From Microcyclospora pomicola (taxonomy: Eukaryota > Ascomycota > Dothideomycetes > Capnodiales), in contig NHNY01000008.1 of the NCBI GenBank assembly GCA_002786065.1, positions 62,001-126,000 of the forward strand: a DNA stretch of 64,000 nt, given 5' to 3'. The stretch's first letter is position 1. The number at the start of each line of letters is the position of its first letter. Below are positions 43,189 to 54,278 of the stretch, piece by piece. The notes beneath the pieces are model-generated. The model saw only the letters and a list, made by a program, of their open reading frames with translations. It did no database searches and was not told the DNA's origin. Both the position numbers and the translations under genes were made by a program.

Positions 43189-43320
43189 ACTGTCGTTTTA
43201 ACTCTTACTGTAACAACTTTAGTTAGGTCTTTAAGCATAATGCTAATAGCAATGTTCTTACTAAGCCTTACACCTAGGCATTTTATAAGAAGGTAGCTAG
43301 CAGAGTCAAGCCTTACTAGT
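42170..43320 (+). pseudogene. broken transposase-like gene relic with a BED-finger-like segment
   Basis: Between the intron-like modules are Lys-rich coding-like stretches on the plus strand. One, near 42314-42446, contains TKTNNLRKHIKGKH, which resembles the helix end of a BED zinc finger as found in DNA-transposon transposases; a Cys-rich stretch occurs near 43190. The relic is broken, with perhaps ten or more breaks of the kind that CpA-to-TpA mutation would give. No catalytic domain was recognised, so the superfamily is open. Confidence 0.45.
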
Positions 43321-43440
43321 ATAGTTACTAGTAAAAGAACTGGTTTGAATACTAGTTTAAGTACTAGTAACTAAAGGTTACTTTAGGTGTTTCTAAGAGC
43401 TAGTATATAGATCAAATACTAGTCTTTAAAATGCTTTTTT

Positions 43441-43790
43441 TACTAGTTTCAATACTAGTATTCAAATTAGTATTTACTTTATAACATAGATATCTGTTAT
43501 AGCTTAGCAAAACTAGTATTAATACTAGTATTTATCCTATACTAGCTATAGCTAGCTACAATTTCTTTGTATTCTAGTATTTATACTAGTATTTACTATA
43601 TAGCATGTACATCTATAACTTCTTTATACTTTAGTACATATACCGGTATTTACTCTATTAGCTATAACTTCTTTATATTCTAGTATTTATACTAGTATCG
43701 ACCTTTATACTAGCTATAGCTATCTAACCCTAAATCCTAGTATCTATACTAGTACTAACCTTTAGAGCTCCTATAGCTATAGCCTTTATA
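43441..43790 (+). repeat. degenerate ~60-bp tandem array
   Basis: About six units beginning CTAGTATTNATACTAGTAT, at 43447, 43512, 43574, 43632, 43680 and 43737, each followed by a stretch like CTATAGCTA...ATCTATAACTTCTTT. Spacing is 47-65 bp. Each unit carries one ACTAGT pair. Confidence 0.6.
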
Positions 43791-45199
43791 TACACTAGTA
43801 TATAATAGTATTAGGTTTAGAAACTACTTACTACTAATTAGACTATTAGTTATCTTTATAAAGCTAAATTTTCAACTAATATCACTTTGTTTACTAATAT
43901 TATACTAGTATAACTATTAGTATCGTTCTTACTCTATATATTATACTATTCTTGCTCTTCTCTAAGCTGTGCTCTAATCCTGATCTACTCTATCTTAAAT
44001 GTATGCTCTTAACAAGAAATTTCAAGAAGCCTCTTACGTTGCCTAATTATATAATTATCTCTCTTACGTTAGATTTGCAATCTACGTTCCTTAAGTTATA
44101 ATTGCCGCTCTTTAGTCGTAAGTGCATTTTCATTTACTCGAGATTGCTCTAACGCATTTATGCGTAGCCTAGAAGAGAGTTAGATACTACTACAAATACT
44201 AGTATAAATACTACTTATGTTGAATTAGATAGGGCATAGCGGAGACTTAGTGTCTAGGATCCTGTCTAAGAGCGTGATAGAGTAGACCGGAGGCTAGATA
44301 AGCCTCGTCGCCTTGTTAGGGTCGTTATACGCTACCTACTTACATATATATAGTCAAACTCATCGTTAGTAAGCTTACCTAAGGGTATAGATAAGGGCTC
44401 CCTATTACGCTTACGCCTTCTTTCTAAACAAGAGATAGTTAGTATGTATAATAGTATAAGTACTAGTATGCTAATTAGTAACTAGCTTGAAAATGTTAAT
44501 ATATACTTAGCCTCCCTAGATCTCTACTTATTCTGTTAACGATGTTTATAGAGCGGTCTTCGTCCTTTTAACTATACACTTTGAAGGAGTAATACTTATC
44601 AACATCGCGGCGGTTAAGAAGGGTAATACTATTAGCTTAGTTAGATTTAGACTACTAATACTAGTATCAGTATTAGTACCTACCTTAGTATTGTAGGAAG
44701 AAGGTTCTGTCTTTTACCTATTAAGTAACTCTTTTATGCAGATTGCTCTACTGCATTTGTTTGATTTCTGATATGTTTAAAGATGATTTCTAGTATCTTT
44801 AAACACACTTTATTCAACCTAGCTACAATAGCTAGGTAAGCCTTATGCCGAGCCTAATCCTAACACCTTTAGTTATATACTATTAACTAGTAAGTAAGTA
44901 GTATAAATACTAGTATAGAGAATAGTATCTTCGCTTACATACAATCTGTTATAGAATCTAGTAGTATAAGTCCGCACTTCGAGCTGTAAGAATAGAGAAC
45001 ATCTCCCTCTAGAGGGTAGATAATTCTCTAGCTAAAGCTACCTGATTAATTAATCTTACTAGGTAGATACAGCAAAAAACAATAGTATTTTAGACCTGTT
45101 CTATCTAGCTCCGATGTAAGGGATCCTATGTTGCGAGGTATAAACTAAAACCTAGCTTATTAGTTAGCAAGCCTTAATCAATACTAGTATCAATACTAG

Positions 45200-45900
45200 T
45201 ACCTTTTAATTGACCTACGCCTATATCTATCGTTACTGCTTAAAACCCGTCCCCTTCTAGGCGATGAAATCGCTACTATACTACTCTGCTAGTCTGTGTT
45301 GCAATTAACGAAAACACTCTTTCAAACATTACTTAATAAACTTCTGTACTCTCTCTAACTATATATGCTCGTATAAGAGTGCAAACTGTTTAGATAGTTA
45401 ATATACTAGTATTAGGACTAGTATTAGAAGCTTACTTTTACCTTGCTCTTGCTCTAATACTACGAAGATAATCTTATTTATATCTTTTTGCCGAATTCGC
45501 TTAAAGGACATATCGACTTTAAATGTCCCTTAATTAAGGAACATATTAGCCTATCGTCGGTAGAAGCAGATTATTATAGGGCTATGTTCGTCGTCCTAGA
45601 GGCCCTAGATGTATTGCTAGATACTAGTTAGTATACCGGTATAAGAACTAGTAATCAGACGAACCTTATCTAGGTTAAGTAGTTATTAAGAGTACTCGAA
45701 TTAAACACCCGCAAAGTGTTCTCTAAAAGAGTAAAAGAGTAATCTCTAATAATGTATCATTGCCTGTATACGTGATTTGTTTGCAAATAAAGGGTGAAGC
45801 TCTGTTAAAGATGTTACTTCTTTACTCTAAAGGAACTCCTATAAGAAGCTAGAGCGAAGGAAGGTTGCTAGATAGATATTAATATAAGTATACTAGTATT
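45200..45900 (+). mobile_element. Copia-like LTR-retrotransposon fossil (RNase H part)
   Basis: Near 45541-45617 the plus strand has a pattern typical of the Copia RNase H region (the SLSS-x-EA-(D/E)-Y-Y type motif). The borders given are approximate; long terminal repeats were not identified. It is broken, with many breaks (ten or more), has the same TpA-rich decay as its surroundings, and contains inserted ACTAGT boxes. It is probably old and nested in the larger insertion. Confidence 0.5.
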
Positions 45901-47435
45901 CGTACTAGTAGAGGTATTATTTATACTATTTGTAAGAGTGCTGTCTTGTGCTCTTTGCACTACCTAAGTAACCTTATTTAAAAGGTCTTAAGGAGTCCGA
46001 GATAGTAATAGTAGTAGATGTAAGTGTATACTAGTTGATGTAAATAGTGTATACTAGTTCTGCACAATAGTAAGGTTAAGTAGAATGACTAGATCAAACT
46101 CGACTGTACATTTAACTTTAACGAGCTTGCCCTTCTTACTATAGCTATAGAGGACACCTACTAAATAGTAGTATTAGTAGTAGTATTAATACTAGTATTC
46201 TTAATAAGATACATACTGCAGTTAGGTATCCTTAATTGCTAATTCTCGTAGATAGGGCAATAGGAAGTATAATCTAGCATATTGTTTTTAAGGTACTGTT
46301 ATAAGTATATTAGTAAGAGATCAATATTAATCTGATGCTCTCTTTAATATGTTATACATTAATAATTCTCGTGTATACTTAAATGTCCCTAAATAAAGTT
46401 AGTACAATAGATATAGGCTCTACGTCGGCTATCGAGGTCCTATATTAGGTTAGCAGTTATACTAGTATCGATACTAGTATAAAAACTAGTAAGGAATCAT
46501 TTATTACCTCCCTAAGCCAATTAAAGACTAGATAATAAGTCTCGTTTTATAGGGTGCACGTAATCTGTTTCTTATATCTTTTATAGATTGCTACGATAGT
46601 TGTATATGCGTTTATAACCAATATATTTAGCTTACTTCTATTAAGAAGATGTCGGGTTTTCGTAAGAGCTTCCTATGTTTCTGTATTAACATTAGTATAT
46701 AGTTTTGTCGCTACTTCTAAGGGCATATATTCGCATCTTTTAATTCTAGTACATTTCTATCTCTAGCGTTTACACTTTACTATACGAAGGAAGGGTAAAG
46801 AAGAGCTTTTTAGGTACCCTTTAACCTAAGAATAAGAGTATTAATGCTATACTAGTATTAGTACTAGTAGACATACTAGTAGAATATTACTATTAAGAAA
46901 GACCCTATAGTAGGCTAGAATAGAGGTACTCCGTCTTCGCCTTAGATAGGGACCCTATCGAGATTAATATAGTATGTAAAGCCTTTAGGATCTAAAGTTA
47001 GGTATTAAGGGAGGTGAAAAGTATACTTTAACTATCTTGTAGTAAGGGCTGTTCTAGGCTTTTTTCTAGCTATAAGCTAAGTTAAATTTAGAGGTCGGCT
47101 ATTACTATCAAGCCCTTCTTTAATTAACGTAGGATAAATAGGATGATATTGATAAAAGATCTCCTTATCTAGGACTTGTGTTCAAATCCTAAGATCTACA
47201 TTCTATAGTGTCGCTATACTAGTAACTAAACTAGTATTCGTACTAGGAATCGAACTAGTATTTATTTTAGTCCTAAGGTTGTTAATGTCTTAGCTTGCTT
47301 TGCAACGACTGTATATACTGGTCTGAATACTAGTACAATTGTTGTAGATGTTGATGTAAAGACAAAGTGTATGTCTGAAGGTGCATGTGATATTTAAACT
47401 TTGGAGGTCAGTGGAAAAGTTCCCTATCGCCAAGG

Positions 47436-47445
47436 CGCGCTAGTG
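47436..47445 (-). repeat. right subterminal inverted repeat
   Basis: CGCGCTAGTG, the exact reverse complement of 41750-41759. Confidence 0.7.
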
Positions 47446-47500
47446 GCAAAAATTTTGAGTTCGATAGGTGGTAGTAGCTTGTGTCTCCCTGAGCTTTCAT

Positions 47501-47523
47501 TGTGGTGCACCGAGCCGTAACCA
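47501..47523 (-). repeat. right terminal inverted repeat
   Basis: Starts TGTGGTGCACCGAGC and ends GTAACCA. Matches the left repeat at 20 of 23 positions and abuts the right duplication directly. Confidence 0.85.
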
Positions 47524-47533
47524 CCGACTGTTA
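47524..47533 (+). repeat. right target-site duplication
   Basis: CCGACTGTTA, the exact partner of 41673-41682. Confidence 0.85.
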
Positions 47534-49046
47534 TCCAACGAATCCCTGCAATATACATGCCAGGACGGTGAAGCGGCAGCAAATGGTCTTGGCGTCAGTC
47601 GTCCGTCGAGGGTAGACGTCAAAGGCAGGTCGAAAGGCGTGACAAGTTGATATTCAGACGAATGGGGCTGGCTGACGAGTTCCTTCAGTAGCAGCAGGTG
47701 CTAGCGCAGGGCTATTGCTGCGTACCTTAGTGGCGCTATGGTCATGGGTTGGGCATATCACAGTCGGTGCAATTCCTGCATTGAGGTCCTACGACCGAGT
47801 CCGGAGACCCAAGATAGTGATTGCTACACGGCATGGCGGTGTTTCGTCTTGATGGTCTGCCTTGTGTGTGTGGCAGGCTCAGGCCATTTCCCAGCACGGT
47901 CATCAGCACTAAGGGATTGTCAAGCAGACCGAGTCCAAGTAAAAGGCAGCGCGTACAGGATCGAGGTATAGCGCTTGCATTATCGTCCCGCGGGCGCATC
48001 GGCTCGTGTCGTCGGCTGGCGCTGGCTCGTGACGGGACGATGACCTGGACCGAACTGCATGAGAACCTCAGCTACCTTATTATGTGTGATTGAATGCGGA
48101 TGGGACGGTGAGGCAGCCCGGATACTGCATGTAGACGTGTGGTCAGCGGCGTATAGGGCGTTGTCAGACCCTCGCGGCTGATGATTGCCGTGTTCTCGGT
48201 CAGCTGCAGCGCGTTCTTTGTTCTCGGTTACGCGAACGTTCAGCCTAAGAGCCCCGCCACGTCAGTCGGCCGACGAGCACAAGATGCGCAATGCACTGTA
48301 TGTACAGCTGTCGGCGCGGATGACCTGTCGTATGTCTGTCACCACGGCACCGGCTGATGATGATCAGGGACGAGGACAAGCTGACATGTGCAGACTTGGC
48401 GACTCGGAAGGATCATGACTTCACTCCAGTCCAGCATAAAGCAGAACAGACACAGGCCAGGCGAGGTGAAGTGAACGGGGAATAATCATAACGGGGAATG
48501 ATGTAGTACTGTAGTGGCCGGCGCCATCCTCCGCTAGCGTGTCATGCGTGATACATCGAGGTTGAGGTGAATGCACCACCACTCTCCTCCGCTGCAACCT
48601 TGCACTCACTCACTCGCCCTCATCTCATTGTCTGCACATCCACCAACCACACTCTTTCTTCCGCCCACCTAATCAATCTCCATTCCTCCCTCCTGCTCAC
48701 GATATAGCACCCTGCCATCAACTACCGAGCATATCCTCGCCCGTTCCCGCGCCGCCCTCTTCCCTTGGTCCCCGCAGCTCCCGGCGCCCGTGCCTGTCTT
48801 GGATACGGTCACTACCGCCCACTAATGTAGCATGTGGTGATCCGCCCAGAGCAAACATTCCGCCCTGCTGTTCCGGCAAGGTCCATGTCCTGTTGGTTTG
48901 CTTCATCATTCCAACCGCCATTCCTGGCTGGCCTCCAACGTTAGTTCGGCGGTCGAGTCCAGCTCCCAGCATATGGCGTCGCTGCTCCGACGTCCACCGC
49001 CAGCATCGTCTGCCCACGTCTTCCAGCTCTCGACCTGCCGACTGCA
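47534..49046. other. gene-free flank right of the AT-rich insertion
   Basis: 1.5 kb of balanced composition up to the ELL gene. Short overlapping frames only; pyrimidine-rich from about 48590, as in a leader. No repeat seen. Confidence 0.55.
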
Positions 49047-51379
49047 ATGCTCTCCACTTCCAACCTCTCACTGAATGGCTGCTTCGGCCCCATCGACACC
49101 CTCCGACCAGGTCTGGTCTCCGCCGTCACCTTCCGCCTCGCCGACTCGGTCCTGCAGGACGTCAAGAAAGCCTCGAAGACCAAGAATGGCGTTCAGTTCG
49201 TAGCAGGTACCATACCGGTAAGAAGTGTTGCCTTGTAGATGTCTCGTTCCAGTCGCTGAACTCCAGCCAGAAACTACGCATCGGCGGAAAGTCCATCGAC
49301 TTCACTCTTTCGCCGGAAGCATTTCGGAACGAGCTGTACTCGGCAGGATCCCCAACCGAGCTCAACCTGATCGGTCTGATCAGCCATCGCGGTGCCGTCA
49401 AAGATGTCGAGGTCACGCACGATGTGGCTGGGTCGGATGCAGCACTTGCAGCGCTGGAGAACAGCCTGGCTAATCATGAAAAAGAGAAGCAAGCCAACTC
49501 CACACACCTCACCAAATCGGTCCTGCCGGCATATCGGAACCGATTCGATGCTGCCCGCAAGCAGAAACAAGATCGTCGCCTGATCAACTCTTCACAACCT
49601 CTGAATGCCTCGGTCACCGGCACACCTCGATCAGATGCAGCCCCAACGTCGACACCCACCGCTGATGCCGCAGTGAAGCAATTCATGCGAACACCCTTGA
49701 TTCACTTGCTAGCGCTCGGACCTGCATCCACCGAAGACATCCGTGCGAAAACCCACATTCCAAAAGCCGATCTCGACTATCTCCTTCTCAGAAACGGCAC
49801 TCGAGAAAGTGACGGGAAGTGGAAGCTGACCGACAGAGCGTACAGAGATTTGGATGTTTGGGAGTTCAAATACTCGTCACAAGACGATAGGCAAGCTGCG
49901 ATCGACAACGCGATACGAGCATATGATCGGCAGCGGATAGGGAAGGAAGAAAAGATCTGGCAGTCGTTGTTACCGAAAGCGGAGAGGAACAAGGGCAAGA
50001 TCCTTTCACGGCTTCACTTGGGTGTGAGCAAAGGCCTCACTCCGAGTCACGTTGGCAGTCCTGCCGACTTGGATCCTGGAAGTAAGCCGGTGAGTGCCGC
50101 AAACACGCCACGGCTAGGTGCATTGCCGCGTCCGAACAGTTCGAAAGGAAACGACGTGATGAAACGACTTCTATCCAAGGATGGCGGGAAGAAGTTACGG
50201 GCAGCGGAGGCGGACAAGGAGAGAAAGCGGAAAGAGAAGGAGGATCGGCAAGCTGCCGCGGCATCAGATCGGGAGGGTAAATCTACAAAACGTGCTGGCA
50301 CGAACAAAAAACCTGCGGGAGGATTCAAGTCTGCGGAGATTGTGCAAAGCTCTGATGAAGCAAGTGCGGATGAGGAGGAAGGAAAGGAGTCGCTGACTCG
50401 GGTCGACTCGAAGACTGGCACTACGAGCATCAAGGGTACGGCGACTTCGAAAGGCAACACCAGGAGCACCGCTGGCAACAAGACGAAGACGCTTGCGGAA
50501 CGATCAGCCGCAAAGCAGAAGGCTGATTTGGCTGCGAAGGCGGCAGCTGCATCCGCACCAAAGCCTGCCAGGACCACCGGAAAAGTAACGCCTCACATCA
50601 CCGCCAGCAATGGTCTGAGCGCGCCAAACTCACAACAGAAACCTCCATATAGCCCTCAGAAGCCTGGGAGCAGCAGGCCTCCGATTCCATCTCCACTCGG
50701 TGCAGCACGACCACGGGTGGCATCGGACGTCTCCGACCGAGCTGCAATAGGAGTGCAACGCACAAGACAAGGCGCCGACACGCCGACGGGGTTGGGAATC
50801 AGCAATGGCGGCAGGAAGCGGCAGAGCACCATCACCAGCTCTGCTTCGAACCGCTCGTCAGAGTCGGACAAGAAGAATGGGATTGATGTGACGAAGACTC
50901 GCAAACCTGCTACGAATGGCGGTGCTGGCCAGTCACCAGCTTTGCCTAGTGCGACTCGCAAACCAGAGCCCAGCAACAAGCGCAAGGATCCGCCGTCCGA
51001 CATGACTCCGCCGATCAAGCACCGCAAGACCGAGTCCGACTCATCCCAGTCGCAGACCTCCCGTCTCAGCCAGCTCCCCAACAGCACCGCCGGCACCTCG
51101 CCCGACTTTGTCTTTGAGCGTGGTAATGGCAGCAGCAGTAGCGATAGCGCCGCTTCAGTGCTCGACACCATCAGCTACACGCAGGGCATTCACCTGGCCG
51201 AGAAGTTCCGCGAGTACTACCCACGCTACGAGCAGATGTACGAGGCGTTACAGATCAAACAGGACCGCGGGAGCATGGTCGGCGAGGACGAGAAGGAAAA
51301 GCTATGGAGCATGCACCGCCGGCTCGAGGAGATGAAGCGACAGATTGAGCGGGCGGCGCAGCGGGAGCATGAGGATTGA
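49047..51379 (+). CDS. RNA polymerase II elongation factor ELL
   Basis: Exons 49047-49217 and 49271-51379 give 759 residues. The 53-nt intron has donor GTAAGA, branch CTGAAC and acceptor CCAG, and joins GVQFVAGTIP to KLRIGGKSIDFTL, as in fungal ELL N-terminal domains. The N-terminal domain covers about 1-290 and includes a winged-helix part (IHLLALGPASTEDIRAKT). A long basic, Ser/Thr/Ala-rich linker follows (about 300-680). The last 70 residues (LAEKFREYYPRYEQMYEALQ ... MHRRLEEMKRQIERA) are the occludin-ELL coiled domain. ELL suppresses polymerase pausing in super-elongation complexes. The start is the ATG just before the conserved SLNGCFGPIDTL block. Confidence 0.9.
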
Positions 51380-51935
51380 ACCTGGAGAACTGCCATATGT
51401 TGCGGTGGATTTGCCGGTGATAATGTTGCAGCCGATCCCGGGTATGCTCCCCACATTTCTGCTTAATGATCTAGTTACTGGTACCTCGACCTAGGTAGCT
51501 TGCTTGATATGTCGTGCTGTATACAGTAGCCAAATACTTCTCCTTGCATGGTGGTGACTGGTCGAAATGACCCCGTCCCTGCGGCAATTCCATCGGCAGA
51601 AAGTTTTACCCTAACCTCGCCTCCATGCCATCGAGCTGTTGCTAATGCGTACGGTACTCAGCGACGGAGCACATCAGCTTCTATGATCGGAAGTGCCTGA
51701 ATCATCGTACATGGTATGCTAGCAAGGGGAACGCTTCGGGTAGAACCCCACTGCAGGTAACTAGTTACCCTGCCTTCATCCGACTTCACTCCATGTCCAC
51801 CTCAACGGTCATCTCCCTCCACCCGTCAACTTGTTGTCACGAACAGCTGCTTGGACGCATAGTTGGCAAATACGCTGTCGCGACTGAACGACAGCATCCT
51901 GAGAAAAAGAATAGAACACCAGCACAACCCTCACC
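51380..51935. other. gene-free spacer
   Basis: 556 bp between ELL and the dehydrogenase; terminator and promoter presumed. No element recognised. Confidence 0.5.
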
Positions 51936-53084
51936 ATGACCCAAGCAACTCCCACCCCTCCGCCCTCCATGGCCATTCTGGACGACTACGCCGCCCTGGC
52001 CCCGCCCTTCTTCCAGTCCCTCCTGGCCTCCTCCGCCCTCGACGCCGTCACATCCCTCCCTCCCCACCCCCCATCCACAGACCCTCTCACCCCCTCCCCC
52101 GCCCTCATCGCCGCCCTCCAGCCCTACCCCATCCTCGCCACCATGCGCGAACGCACTCCCTTCCCCGCCACCCTGCTCGCCGCCCTGCCCAACCTGCGCC
52201 TCCTGCTGACCACCGGGCTCCGCAACAACGCCATCGACTTGTCCGCCGCCACGCGCCTCGGGATCGTCGTCGCCGGCACCCGCGGCGAGATCCCGGAGTC
52301 GGCCGCCGCGCGCGACGAACTGCTCGCGCTCGTTGGAGAGCTGCCCCCGCCGGACCGCGAGGGCGCCGGCAACCTCGTCGCGCAGCATAGCAGCGCGCTG
52401 CTGCTGGGGCTGTGCTCGCGGGTCGCGCGGTGCGATGCGCGGCTGCGGACGCCGGGCAGCGAGGCGTGGCAGAGCGCCGGCACGGGGACGCTGGTCAGTC
52501 TGGCGGGCAAGACGCTCGGGGTCGTGGGGCTGGGGAAGCTGGGTGCGCTGTTCGCGGCGGTCGCGCAGAAGGTGTGGGGGATGCAGGTGGTGGCGTGGTC
52601 GGCGAATCTCACGGCTGACGGCGTCGAACAGCAGGCGGGCAAAGTGGGGTGTGGCGGGATGGGGTGGCGGCTGGCGGGCAGTCTGGAGGAACTGTGTCGT
52701 GAGGCCGACGTGCTGAGTCTGCATTATGTGCTGTCGGAGCGGAGTCGGGGGATGCTAGGGGCGCGGGAATTGGGGTGGTTGAAGCCGACGGCGATGCTGG
52801 TCAACACGGCGCGGGCAGGGCTGATCGACGAGCAAGCGCTGATTGAGGTGTTGAAGGCAGGGCGTATCGCAGGTGTGGCGATGGACGTGTTCTGGGAGGA
52901 GCCACTGGGTGCACAGAGCGCGTGGAGGAAAGTGGACGAATGGGTCTCGCCGCGCTCGCAGGTGTTGCTCAGTCCGCATATGGGATATGTACATGCTGGG
53001 ACGCTGGGGAGGTGGTATCAGGAGCAGGCGGAGAATGTGCAGAAGTGGGTTGCGGGAGAAGAGCTGGTGAACAGATTGAATTGA
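51936..53084 (+). CDS. D-isomer specific 2-hydroxyacid dehydrogenase
   Basis: One exon, 382 residues. The nucleotide-binding motif LGVVGLGKLG is at about 190-200; catalytic Arg is in NTARAGLIDE, Glu in WEEPLG, and His in LSPHMGY, so all three catalytic residues are present. A Pro-rich N-terminus (TPTPPPSMAIL) and the loop around 125-165 are longer than usual. Proteins of this group reduce 2-keto acids with NAD(P)H; the substrate here cannot be told. The gene is much richer in G+C than its neighbours, most of all in third positions. That could reflect local bias or acquisition; the first is simpler. Confidence 0.92.
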   Translation: MTQATPTPPPSMAILDDYAALAPPFFQSLLASSALDAVTSLPPHPPSTDPLTPSPALIAALQPYPILATMRERTPFPATLLAALPNLRLLLTTGLRNNAIDLSAATRLGIVVAGTRGEIPESAAARDELLALVGELPPPDREGAGNLVAQHSSALLLGLCSRVARCDARLRTPGSEAWQSAGTGTLVSLAGKTLGVVGLGKLGALFAAVAQKVWGMQVVAWSANLTADGVEQQAGKVGCGGMGWRLAGSLEELCREADVLSLHYVLSERSRGMLGARELGWLKPTAMLVNTARAGLIDEQALIEVLKAGRIAGVAMDVFWEEPLGAQSAWRKVDEWVSPRSQVLLSPHMGYVHAGTLGRWYQEQAENVQKWVAGEELVNRLN

Positions 53085-54278
53085 CTCGACGTGGGTTGAG
53101 ACAGTAATGCATGCAGAGATGCCTACATGGCTCAGCTGGAAGTTTGCGTTTCACGTCGATTCGTGAAAGAAACGATGCAAGCTCCCGCACCTGGACTTGC
53201 TGCAGCGGGACCAGCTGATATGACCGGACCAGATCGAGGCTCTGTCGTCTCCAACCCTTCACGCGGCGGTATGCCGTGGTCGATGTCATGTCGGTCGTCC
53301 ACAAGCCTCTCTTGCATCCCAGCCTGTGGCCAGCAGTCTTCTGGGGGAAGTGGTGGTTGGGACGCGCTATGACATAGAGACAGAGGCTAAGTGTTGTTTC
53401 GTATATGGTGCGGTTCGAACAACGATAATGTTGAATGTGACTCGAACCTAGAGAGACTCGATTCCACAGGCACAGCAGACCAAGAACGGGGAAAAAGCAC
53501 AAAGACAGTTCTCTGGAGGGTCTCCCAGCTGCCAATACGAAGATAAGATCTTCCAAGGGTCGAACAAGGCCCAAGATCGGCTCGGATATCGCGAATACGA
53601 CAATAAGAGCTGGTGACCCCCCCGATGGTTTGCAAGTCATTCAGTACGGTCACTCGCTCCCATGTCGAGATGCTACCATTGGGTAACGCGGTGAAGAATT
53701 TGCTGGACAGATCCTGGTATTGTCTTTCTTTGACCGTTTGAAAGCCATGGGGACGTCTGACGATACTACATCGTTGACTTTATCCTGCACGTAGGAAGGC
53801 GTCTGTCTGGACAGGCCATAACTTCACCATTACTACAGGAACATCGGAGTGTGGGAAATCAAGCACCATGACACACTTGACCGAGCATACTGTGACTTGG
53901 TCGTCGTGGGCAGGTGATGACCGAGTTTCATAGATGTACGTTCTTTGTTCTAGGGCGACAGAGCAGAGGAAAGGGGGAGTGACTGGAAGGTCCGTGGTAC
54001 AGCATTTTAGACTGTAGAGCTAACTTGCGTATTGCGACTCGAAGAAGAGTCGCCTGTTCGGATCACTATAGACATTGCACAAGTCTGGCTTCCAAAAATA
54101 TCAATTGTCTAACCAATGTTAGTACATCTCGCCTCGCATGGTCTCCATACATGTTTAATTTGGGGACAAAGGTGCACGGATTCCGTCCAACCGGCGAATG
54201 CGCCCTCTAGAGCTCCGTGCAACGCGTCCCCTACCACACGCGTTACTATTTAAATTTTACGAACAGAACCACCCAACA
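53085..54278. other. gene-free spacer
   Basis: 1.2 kb. The 223-residue minus-strand frame 52969-53640 overlaps the dehydrogenase and lacks resemblance to any family. No other signal seen. Confidence 0.55.

Larger units (their letters stand above)
41683..47523. mobile_element. 5.8-kb TIR insertion with AT-rich core (MULE-like ends)
   Basis: A perfect 10-bp duplication (CCGACTGTTA) flanks a segment whose ends are inverted repeats: 41684-41706 against 47501-47523, 20 of 23 identical, sharing GCTCGGTGCACCACA. CACTAGCGCG is also repeated in inverted form 50-70 bp further in. A 10-bp duplication with extended, imperfect inverted ends fits Mutator-like DNA transposons; hAT (8 bp) and LTR elements (4-6 bp) fit less well. 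The outer 150-180 bp on each side have ordinary composition; the core (about 41.83-47.35 kb) is very rich in TpA and poor in CpA/TpG, as after repeat-induced point mutation. The core carries ACTAGT-box modules, a BED-like segment and a Copia-like fossil. Family assignment is tentative; the insertion borders are well supported. Confidence 0.8.

Noticed and set aside
42107-47300. ACTAGT boxes as a CRISPR array
   Set aside because: Boxes are too short and irregularly spaced, lie in a fungal genome, and the intervening DNA is coding-like or repeat-derived rather than unique spacers.
41683-47523. The island as a centromere or a telomere-proximal repeat
   Set aside because: It is short, bounded by a target duplication, and sits between ordinary genes; no telomere repeat was seen.
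48893-49270. Upstream part of the long frame leading into ELL exon 2
   Set aside because: Another frame there (49047-49217) codes the conserved ELL start and joins exon 2 through a consensus intron.
53400-53450. GGTTCGAAC word as a tRNA B box
   Set aside because: No A box at the right distance and no cloverleaf could be drawn.
52969-53640. 223-residue minus-strand frame
   Set aside because: Partly antisense to the dehydrogenase, with no recognisable domain.
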